A DNA stretch of 6,942 bases from Phototrophicales bacterium (GTDB lineage Bacteria > Chloroflexota > Anaerolineae > Aggregatilineales > Phototrophicaceae). The notes beneath the pieces are model-generated. The model made no database searches. It worked only from the letters and a program-made list of their open reading frames with translations, and was not told the DNA's origin. A program made the translations under genes and the position numbers. Position 1 is the stretch's first letter. Each line of letters opens with the position of its first letter. The stretch covers positions 1 through 6,942 of the forward strand of contig PGTJ01000132.1 of NCBI GenBank assembly GCA_002794515.1. Direction: 5' to 3'. Below, piece after piece: positions 1-5,288 of this stretch.

Positions 1-43
1 GTGGTTGATCGCACCAAAGGTGTTCGATGCCCTTGGGGATTAA
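1..43 (+). CDS. C-terminal end of an unidentified protein (partial)
   Basis: The second forward frame is open from the window edge to a TAA at 41-43 and encodes 13 residues, WLIAPKVFDALGD. The mix of hydrophobic and charged residues looks like a natural protein C-terminus, whereas frame 3 stops within the first six bases. The stop lies five bases before a perfect hairpin (49-80) that also follows the stop of the convergent peptidase gene, which is where a gene end would be expected. The fragment is far too short to assign a family. A chance open frame this short is quite possible, so the call rests mainly on the convergent layout. Confidence 0.35.
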   Translation, partial: WLIAPKVFDALGD

Positions 44-48
44 GATGT

Positions 49-80
49 CGATGGTGACACTATCCATGATGTCACCATCG
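49..80. terminator. Perfect 11-bp hairpin between convergent gene ends
   Basis: Bases 49-59 (cgatggtgaca) are exactly complementary to 70-80, with a 10-base loop. The hairpin sits 5 bases after the plus-strand stop at 43 and 7 bases beyond the minus-strand stop codon at 88-90, so it could end both transcripts. On the plus strand it is followed by a T-rich but interrupted stretch (81-98); on the minus strand no U run follows. This is consistent with a bidirectional terminator or a 3'-end protecting hairpin, but not with a textbook intrinsic terminator in the minus direction. Confidence 0.55.
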
Positions 81-87
81 TGTGTAT

Positions 88-1683
88 TTATCTCTCTTTG
101 AGCGGCATAAAATATTCGGCAAATTGTTGATAGGTAGGGGTTTGTGGGGCGCGAGTGCCTGTGCTAACCCCAATTTCGTAAGTGGCATAATTGCACCGAG
201 ACACATTGTCATCGTAGCGATTATTCATGACCATCAGGTAAACATGGTCATAATCTTTGATGAGCAATGTGCCACCTTTACCCATATCATATACATCGGC
301 AACTTGTCCGCGCACGCCCATCACCCACAAATATAAATCGGAATGGCTGGCATTTTGCAGGGTAATATCATAGATGCCGTTGGGCAGGGCTAATTCGATG
401 TAGTTCGCGCCCAATTCTTGAACACCCTGCCCCACATGTGACCATGTACCCATGCGATTAATCCGACTATCTAACCACAGCGTTTCATCTTTGAAAGAGA
501 TGGTGTATTTATAATCACGGACGATATTTTGTAGATGATACCGCGCCACTGCTTGGATAAGCGTATCATCATGTTGTGCCAATGTCTGAATAAGCGCCTC
601 CCATCCATCATAGACGGCGATATTCTCCCATAATTCACGGACGATTTCGTAGCCATGCCTATCGGCAAGTGATTGCAAAAACATCCATGTGCCATACATC
701 AATAAGCCTGTGATATCGGCATCTTGTTGTGCGCCAAAACAAATTTCGGGATATTCAAAAACGTATTTGACATAACGGGTGGCATCTTGTTCATATGGAA
801 AAGTGATGGCTTCGAGCCAAGTGGATGTGGCTTCGTAATACCAAAACATCGGCTCATCATCATCATAACCAAATTGCACAGCATGATGAAATTCATGGGC
901 GGCGGTAGAACGCATCAGCGATAAGGGTAGGGGTTCATCTTCGAGTTCGTAATTATTATCCAGCGCCAAAAAGCTCGATGATGTGTTGCGCGTTTGGTTG
1001 CCACTCAGCCGTCCGAAATTTTCTGGACGGGCAAATCCCAATATGCCTCCATCATAATCATTGACTAAATCCACGAGATACACATCATAACGACCATCGC
1101 CCCCACGGGTGCGGTCTGCGGGTGGCATCCGCCAGCCCATGCCGACAATCTGCGCCAGATAGACCTCTTCCATCGCTTGGGCGACCAATTTGACATATTC
1201 TTCTGTCACCCGATCGTCACCGACTAGCGTATAGTGAATGCGGAAGTTTTCAGTATCGTAATGCAACACCTCGCCAGAGAGGGTTAAGCGAGAATTATCT
1301 TGAATATCGGCACTGGGCATAATATTGATGGTGAGGATGTAATCACCCGTTGTATCGCCATAAGCGGTGATTTCGACAAAATAGGTGGCACTCACATCAG
1401 AGATGAAGGCGACTTCTGAGTCGTATGTATCATCATCTCGGTCATCGTTATAGGCGAGGATTTCGTCTTGTGCATCGTAGACAAACAACTGCGTATCGAG
1501 GTCATCACTGGTGGCGGTGGCGATAGCGACCAAGCCTTCGCCCGCTTCAATGTATACTTCGTAACGCATCTTGGGGGTTTTATCATCGATTTTTCCGCGA
1601 TATTCAAAATTTTTTTGTTGTGCAGATGCAGTAAAAACCCCTGTGAGGGTGATAATCAACACGATCCAAAACACACGGCGCAT
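88..1683 (-). CDS. Secreted PPC-domain zinc metallopeptidase (HEFHH)
   Basis: This probably encodes an exported zinc-dependent peptidase of 531 residues. Residues 1-21 form a signal peptide: MRR, a hydrophobic core, then a TASA|QQ cleavage site. Residues 25-122 match the bacterial pre-peptidase C-terminal (PPC) pattern, with LDTQLFVYD, an acidic NDDRDDD turn and a final TGDYILTINI strand. The catalytic part spans roughly 140-390. It holds HEFHH at 263-267 (two zinc-ligand histidines and the catalytic Glu), then the segment EATSTWLE. Glu284, 17 residues after the second His, is the likely third ligand. A beta-rich C-terminal part (about 392-509) has no assigned fold. The arrangement resembles MXAN_6640-like putative metalloproteases, but that family name is from memory. 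I chose the start at 1683 over an in-frame ATG at 1722 because the later Met directly begins the signal peptide and has AGGT just upstream. The substrate is unknown. Confidence 0.85.
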   Translation of the reverse strand: MRRVFWIVLIITLTGVFTASAQQKNFEYRGKIDDKTPKMRYEVYIEAGEGLVAIATATSDDLDTQLFVYDAQDEILAYNDDRDDDTYDSEVAFISDVSATYFVEITAYGDTTGDYILTINIMPSADIQDNSRLTLSGEVLHYDTENFRIHYTLVGDDRVTEEYVKLVAQAMEEVYLAQIVGMGWRMPPADRTRGGDGRYDVYLVDLVNDYDGGILGFARPENFGRLSGNQTRNTSSSFLALDNNYELEDEPLPLSLMRSTAAHEFHHAVQFGYDDDEPMFWYYEATSTWLEAITFPYEQDATRYVKYVFEYPEICFGAQQDADITGLLMYGTWMFLQSLADRHGYEIVRELWENIAVYDGWEALIQTLAQHDDTLIQAVARYHLQNIVRDYKYTISFKDETLWLDSRINRMGTWSHVGQGVQELGANYIELALPNGIYDITLQNASHSDLYLWVMGVRGQVADVYDMGKGGTLLIKDYDHVYLMVMNNRYDDNVSRCNYATYEIGVSTGTRAPQTPTYQQFAEYFMPLKER

Positions 1684-1727
1684 ATCAAGACCTGCTTTCG
1701 CAACTATCTGGCTTATCAACATAATCC

Positions 1728-1757
1728 ATTATGTGCCAAAAATCATCATTTTGTCTA
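1728..1757 (-). promoter_or_regulatory. Candidate promoter for the metallopeptidase gene
   Basis: On the minus strand, TAGACA (1757-1752, one mismatch to TTGACA) and CATAAT (1733-1728, one mismatch to TATAAT) are separated by 18 bases. Transcription would begin near 1721 and leave a leader of about 38 bases before the ATG at 1683. It would also fall on top of the alternative ATG at 1722, which independently favours the shorter protein. The match is by eye, so chance agreement in AT-rich DNA is possible. Confidence 0.35.
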
Positions 1758-1831
1758 TCAACGTTTCGGCTACGCCTATATGACGGGATGGTTATAATTT
1801 TTATGGCAATTTTATGCAACTTGATAGACAA
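1751..1831. repeat. Widely spaced perfect 11-bp inverted repeat in a divergent intergenic region
   Basis: TTGTCTATCAA at 1751-1761 recurs as its exact reverse complement at 1821-1831, with 59 bases between. Each copy has the partial dyad TTG-N5-CAA. The pair brackets the TATAAT at 1793-1798, and the left copy overlaps the candidate -35 of the peptidase promoter. This layout would suit two operator sites for one regulator controlling both divergent genes, with or without looping. No regulator gene is present in the window. Confidence 0.5.
1793..1798 (+). promoter_or_regulatory. Candidate -10 element (TATAAT) for the BON gene
   Basis: There is a consensus TATAAT 87 bases upstream of the ATG at 1886, within an AT-rich stretch. 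No convincing -35 box lies 16-18 bases before it, and the TG at 1789-1790 is one base too far away for a true extended -10. If used, the leader would be about 80 bases and would contain the right copy of the inverted repeat (1821-1831). Confidence 0.3.
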
Positions 1832-1870
1832 TAATAAATAAGTAGACGGTGTGTGGCATCATCTCAAAAA

Positions 1871-1876
1871 AAAGGA
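1871..1876 (+). promoter_or_regulatory. Ribosome binding site deciding the BON gene start
   Basis: AAAGGA is followed by a 9-base spacer to the ATG at 1886-1888. This supports that ATG over the in-frame GTG at 1853, for which no purine-rich Shine-Dalgarno element is visible. The GTG start would also add a low-complexity Ser/Gln/Lys-rich prefix outside the BON fold. Confidence 0.65.
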
Positions 1877-1885
1877 TTGTCGATT

Positions 1886-2299
1886 ATGCAAACGATTACG
1901 ACCAGACCAGATGAAGATATTTTAGATGACATTCGTAGATTATTTAGCCAGTACCCGCCCTTGCAACATGACCGTCATGCGGTACATGTGCATGTGGAAC
2001 GGGGTGTTGTCACCCTAGAGGGATATATCAAAGCCATGCCGACATATCGGTATCTGCAAGATAAACTGCCACAAATACGTGGTGTACGTTTTATCAACGC
2101 CGATAGATTATATAATGATGAGATTGTGCGCTTGGCGGTGGCGAAAGTGTTGCCATTGGGGGTGCAAGTGCGGGTGGAATATGGCACAGCCATTTTGACA
2201 GGCAAACTGCCCGATGGTGTGACTATCGAAGAATTGGTGAAGCGTGTGGCGGCGGTTGATGGTGTGAGCCGCGTGTTGACGACATTTGCGCCTCACTGA
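1886..2299 (+). CDS. Tandem BON-domain protein
   Basis: A 137-residue protein made of two BON-like modules. The first (about 8-76) has an alpha helix, then VERGVVTLEGYI with the paired glycines typical of BON (Gly40, Gly46), a second helix and the strand VRFINADRLY. The second (about 77-134) repeats the plan with VEYGTAILTGKL (Gly100, Gly106), the helix TIEELVKRVAAV and a closing DGVSRVLTTF. BON domains in proteins such as OsmY and Kbp are associated with envelope stress, membrane contact or potassium sensing. Here no signal peptide, lipobox or transmembrane segment is present, so it is probably cytoplasmic or peripheral, and the ligand is unknown. A His-containing stretch (HAVHVHVE, 31-38) in the first module is unusual but not a known motif. 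The gene is monocistronic, divergent from the peptidase and convergent with the surface protein gene. Confidence 0.85.
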   Translation: MQTITTRPDEDILDDIRRLFSQYPPLQHDRHAVHVHVERGVVTLEGYIKAMPTYRYLQDKLPQIRGVRFINADRLYNDEIVRLAVAKVLPLGVQVRVEYGTAILTGKLPDGVTIEELVKRVAAVDGVSRVLTTFAPH

Positions 2300-2315
2300 T
2301 GGGTCAATGCGCCGT

Positions 2316-2338
2316 GCCGATGGCGCAATGCCATCGGC
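2316..2338. terminator. 9-bp GC-rich hairpin, candidate terminator of the BON gene
   Basis: GCCGATGGC (2316-2324) pairs perfectly with GCCATCGGC (2330-2338) around a 5-base loop, 16 bases past the BON stop. The plus strand then reads taacgcttt, so there is no real U tract. It may work as a Rho-dependent or U-less hairpin terminator, or only as a 3'-end barrier to nucleases. Confidence 0.45.
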
Positions 2339-2348
2339 TAACGCTTTG

Positions 2349-2369
2349 CCAGCCCACTGAAGGGGCTGG
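2349..2369. terminator. 7-bp GC-rich hairpin, second 3' hairpin
   Basis: CCAGCCC (2349-2355) pairs perfectly with GGGCTGG (2363-2369) around a 7-base loop. No U tract follows on either strand. It lies inside the 2300-2379 closing stem and is probably part of that structure rather than an independent terminator. Confidence 0.4.
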
Positions 2370-2434
2370 TTATGACCCAATTTGTGCTGTTATGAAGGCA
2401 GATTTCCGCGCCTTTTGTGTGCTTGATGTGCATA

Positions 2435-2461
2435 TCGCCAGATGCGTTGTGCATCTGGCGA
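2435..2461. terminator. 11-bp hairpin, candidate terminator of the surface-protein gene
   Basis: TCGCCAGATGC (2435-2445) pairs perfectly with GCATCTGGCGA (2451-2461) around the 5-base loop gttgt. It lies 24 bases beyond the minus-strand stop codon (2486-2488), the usual place for a terminator of that gene. No U tract follows on the minus strand. Together with the hairpins nearer the BON stop, it separates the two convergent transcripts. Confidence 0.5.
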
Positions 2462-2485
2462 GCAGTGAACGAACGCGACGTTATG

Positions 2486-5125
2486 TTATGGAGCAATCAA
2501 GACCACTGTACCACCATTGATGATGAAACCACAGGTGCGCCCGCCCATATTGAATGTGGCTAATTCGCTTTGTGCGCGTGGGCTAGTCGAACCATCCAAA
2601 AAGAACAAGCGTCCCACACCTTCTAAACAAATCGGCAATCCACGTTCAAATTCGCCCGAAATGGTACGTTCTCCGTTGAATTTGCCCACATCCACCGCAT
2701 CAATCACATGTTGTAAGTTCGCAGGCACACTTCCAGGGATGGTGAACATGCCATCTTGATACAAATCGGTACAGAAAATCCCGACAGGCATCTCGTAGCT
2801 ATAACCACGAATATCGCATTTATCTGGCACTGGGGGTGGTGGCAACACGGGCAACACAGGTGGCGTGACAACCGTCACATCACAGGTGATATCGGGCAAG
2901 GTGATGGTCTCTAAATCACCCGTCAATTCGCTGATAGTCACACCAACCCATGTATCGGGTCCCGTGAAGACATATGTGCCGAGCGGGACATTCAGTTGGG
3001 GTAAATCTGCCCCACTGATACCTGTGATGTCGAAATTGGGCGCGCCCGTGTTGATGGTGAGGTGTAAATCTAATCCGACACATATCGCCGTGACATCCAG
3101 CGCATCGGGGTCGAGATTTTCGAGGTTGATAGCCACTGGGGTTAACACACCCGATTCGACAATCACCTGATATGCGCCGACTTCGCCATTGGCATCGGCA
3201 GTAATGGTGATTTGTCCGTTCATATCGGTTGTGCCAGAATACGCCGATAATATGGCGCTCGCGCCACTGGCTGGCGGGGTGAAGATCACAGTTGCCCCTT
3301 CCAGTGGTTGCCCCAAACTATCATTGACCTGCACGATAATCGGATTGGCAAATGGGGTATTGATGGCAGTTTGTTGGTTATCGCCATTGATAATCAAGAT
3401 AGCATCGGGAATATCATCATCATTCACGGTGACATGCACATCGGATAGTGACAATCCATTATATAATCCATCACCAGAGACGACTGTAAAGTGAATATCA
3501 CACGGTTGTGCGCTATCGACCAGCAAATCATCCACCGCCGTCACCGTGACATATTGTGCTGTCGACCAATTGCCACTAGTGAATGTGATGCTTGGTGTGC
3601 TGATTTGGCACTCAGACGGATCTGATACGCTCATGTTCAGCGTCACATCGGCAGTTGGCTGGCTATTCAAGACCACGCTGAATTGATTAGACCCATTCGG
3701 CTCGCTGATGACAAATGAGGCATTGCCGATGTTGATGCCCGCCAAATCATCATCGATGATGGTATGCGTATATGTGCCTTGTGCGCCAATCGACACCTCA
3801 ACTGGTGATGTGAGCGCCAGTTCAATCGTCTCATCTGGTTCATCGATTGCGTCATTGATAATCGTCAGATTGGGGTTAATGGAGATGGTGGCATTATGTG
3901 CTGTGCCTGCGGGTATGGTGATGGTGCTACTGACGACCGTATAATCGGACCCATTAGTGGCGCTACCACCCGTTGGGATAATCTGCACACTGCCCGCCAC
4001 AGCAACAGGAAAGGCATCGGACGTGGTCACACGGATGAACGCGCCTGTATTCGCCGATTCGAGGGCATTGCCACTGGCAGAGGTGAATTGCACCGTGACC
4101 GATTGTGGCGGTGGGTCTACCTCGACCGCGCCAGGGGTGCATAATGTCCCTTGTGGGCGGGATGTGCCGAGTTGATCGGTCGATACAATACAAGCAGAGG
4201 CATATTCTATCGCCCTATTGGCAGGGATGAATACACCGCCCGAAAACGCGCCCAGATTAGGGTTGATATTCGCACCAAAACACCCCGTGGCGTTGTAGGC
4301 GATATTGTTGCCACCATCAGTATGTGTCCCATTACATGTCTGATTGGCAAAGATGTTGCCACTCACGGTGATTGTCGAACTACCTTGTTCGAGAAATAGT
4401 ATATTGCTCACAAATGTACTATGCCGAATGGTGGCAGAACTCCCCCCCGTCCAAACGGCGCTACCCGTATTGGCAGTGAAGGTGCTGTTGGTGATGCTGA
4501 ATGTGCCACCATATGCGCTATAAATCCCACCACCTGAGCCTGCGCTATTGTTATGAAAGACACTATTGGTCACGGTGAGGGTTGAACCATCAGAAGCATC
4601 GATTGCCCCACCATTGGATATTGCGCTGTTATTTCTGAAAATGCTGTTGTTGACATAGACTGTGCCACCATAACTCTTGATTGCGCCACCACTGCCACCC
4701 CAATTGCCATCGAATATGCTATTGCTAATATTCAATGTGCCATAAGCAGTATAGATAGCACCACCATTGTATGTCGCCATGCTACTGAATCCACCGCCTT
4801 GATAAAAGGTGACATTGCTGACATTAAATGTCACCGCATCAACATGGAATAATGGCACACGCGGGCTGATCTGCGATGTGAATATGACCCGATAAGCCGA
4901 TGTGTTTTGGATGGTGGTGTTCACCGTAATATTGACAAAATTGGTGAAGTAAAAGGTGCAATCTGCGCCGATGTTGAAATCGACCACGCCACCACCGGCT
5001 AAGGCAGTGGTTAAATCGGCAAAAGTGCAGTTGGTGACTGTCCCCGCCGCTTGTGTTGGACGCGACGAAAAAGTCAATGCGAGGGCAAAAATAAGCACTG
5101 CGATAATACGATACCATTTGAACAT
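2486..5125 (-). CDS. Large secreted mosaic surface protein (beta-helix, Calx-beta, Ig-like)
   Basis: An 879-residue exported protein. Residues 1-26 are a signal peptide (MFKWYR, hydrophobic core, PTQA|AG). Residues about 30-335 form a probable right-handed beta-helix. Its core (99-241) has roughly 25-residue repeats of the type N-S-x-F-x-x-N followed by GGAI, and it ends at GAVEVDP as in polymorphic outer-membrane-protein-like repeats. Two Calx-beta-like modules follow (about 340-461 and 461-571), ending in IDDD and VNDDD, acidic ends that often bind Ca2+. Next are a bacterial Ig-like, Big-1-type module (573-667), a module flanked by Cys682 and Cys748, a proline-rich linker (753-768) and a C-terminal module (769-879) with Cys770, 785, 833 and 865. 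No LPXTG, PEP-CTERM or C-terminal membrane anchor is visible. The likely role is adhesion or cell-surface display. The start at 5125 is set by GAGGA (5135-5139) and the signal peptide; in-frame ATGs at 5149 and 5170 lack a ribosome site. Confidence 0.85.
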   Translation of the reverse strand: MFKWYRIIAVLIFALALTFSSRPTQAAGTVTNCTFADLTTALAGGGVVDFNIGADCTFYFTNFVNITVNTTIQNTSAYRVIFTSQISPRVPLFHVDAVTFNVSNVTFYQGGGFSSMATYNGGAIYTAYGTLNISNSIFDGNWGGSGGAIKSYGGTVYVNNSIFRNNSAISNGGAIDASDGSTLTVTNSVFHNNSAGSGGGIYSAYGGTFSITNSTFTANTGSAVWTGGSSATIRHSTFVSNILFLEQGSSTITVSGNIFANQTCNGTHTDGGNNIAYNATGCFGANINPNLGAFSGGVFIPANRAIEYASACIVSTDQLGTSRPQGTLCTPGAVEVDPPPQSVTVQFTSASGNALESANTGAFIRVTTSDAFPVAVAGSVQIIPTGGSATNGSDYTVVSSTITIPAGTAHNATISINPNLTIINDAIDEPDETIELALTSPVEVSIGAQGTYTHTIIDDDLAGINIGNASFVISEPNGSNQFSVVLNSQPTADVTLNMSVSDPSECQISTPSITFTSGNWSTAQYVTVTAVDDLLVDSAQPCDIHFTVVSGDGLYNGLSLSDVHVTVNDDDIPDAILIINGDNQQTAINTPFANPIIVQVNDSLGQPLEGATVIFTPPASGASAILSAYSGTTDMNGQITITADANGEVGAYQVIVESGVLTPVAINLENLDPDALDVTAICVGLDLHLTINTGAPNFDITGISGADLPQLNVPLGTYVFTGPDTWVGVTISELTGDLETITLPDITCDVTVVTPPVLPVLPPPPVPDKCDIRGYSYEMPVGIFCTDLYQDGMFTIPGSVPANLQHVIDAVDVGKFNGERTISGEFERGLPICLEGVGRLFFLDGSTSPRAQSELATFNMGGRTCGFIINGGTVVLIAP

Positions 5126-5134
5126 GAGAAAATA

Positions 5135-5139
5135 TCCTC
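5135..5139 (-). promoter_or_regulatory. Ribosome binding site deciding the surface-protein start
   Basis: On the minus strand, GAGGA is followed by 9 bases and then the ATG at 5125-5123, which begins the signal peptide. The upstream in-frame ATGs at 5149 and 5170 have no comparable element, so the 15-residue longer version is unlikely. Confidence 0.7.
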
Positions 5140-5181
5140 GCTCAACCATAAATGGACACAATAGACGCATATCGTCATTTG

Positions 5182-5211
5182 CCTTAAGGTTAGCATACTT
5201 TCTTCATGAAG
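5182..5211. promoter_or_regulatory. Two adjacent perfect palindromes upstream of the surface-protein gene
   Basis: CCTTAAGG (5182-5189) and CTTCATGAAG (5202-5211) are both exact palindromes, separated by 12 bases, about 60-85 bases upstream of the ATG at 5125. On the minus strand a weak -10-like TATGCT lies between them, without a well-spaced -35. The location suits regulator binding near the promoter. Short palindromes also occur by chance, so this is tentative. Confidence 0.3.
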
Positions 5212-5251
5212 CCAAAATAGAGTAAAAGGTTTTTTATAGGTATAACAGAAA

Positions 5252-5281
5252 ATAGCCATTGATATATCTACCAATGGCTAT
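5252..5281 (-). terminator. Intrinsic terminator of the glycosyltransferase gene
   Basis: ATAGCCATTG (5252-5261) pairs exactly with CAATGGCTAT (5272-5281) around a 10-base loop. On the minus strand the hairpin begins 8 bases past the stop codon (5289-5291) and is followed by TTTCTGTTATACC, a U-rich tail; with the last T of the stem this gives four Us in a row. This is the best intrinsic terminator in the window. It implies that the downstream surface-protein gene has its own promoter in 5126-5250. Confidence 0.65.
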
Positions 5282-5288
5282 CATATGC

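Larger units (their letters stand above)
2300..2379 (+). other. Three-way-junction-like structured element after the BON stop codon
   Basis: TGGGTCA (2300-2306) is exactly complementary to TGACCCA (2373-2379), closing an 80-base region that contains two further perfect hairpins (2316-2338 and 2349-2369). It begins at the base after the TGA. A competing 6-bp pairing (2308-2313 with 2322-2327) excludes the first hairpin, so two alternative folds exist. It may be a complex terminator, a 3'-UTR RNA or a copy of a small interspersed repeat. It is not a tRNA: there is no TTC-type T-loop and the arm pattern is wrong. Confidence 0.5.

Noticed and set aside
1468..1797. Long plus-strand open frame opposite the start of the metallopeptidase gene, and similar long frames opposite the surface protein.
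   Set aside because: These are antisense shadows of well-supported genes, with no ribosome sites and no protein-like domain pattern.
1853..1885. GTG start giving an 11-residue longer BON protein.
   Set aside because: No Shine-Dalgarno element precedes it, while AAAGGA sits nine bases before the ATG at 1886 and the extra residues are low complexity.
2300..2379. Possible tRNA, because of a 7-bp acceptor-like closing stem and a length of 80 bases.
   Set aside because: It has only two internal arms, a 9-bp arm with a 5-base loop, no T-loop TTC motif and no anticodon-arm geometry.
2299..2520. A plus-strand frame of 73 codons whose ATG overlaps the BON stop codon (TGATG), suggesting translational coupling.
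   Set aside because: It runs through three perfect hairpins, has an irregular Cys/His-rich composition and ends inside the coding end of the opposite-strand surface protein. No ribosome binding site or family resemblance was seen.
4403..4831. Repetitive stretch checked as a possible CRISPR array or DNA-level tandem repeat.
   Set aside because: The periodicity is at protein level (beta-helix turns) inside one continuous reading frame; DNA copies are degenerate and no spacer structure exists.
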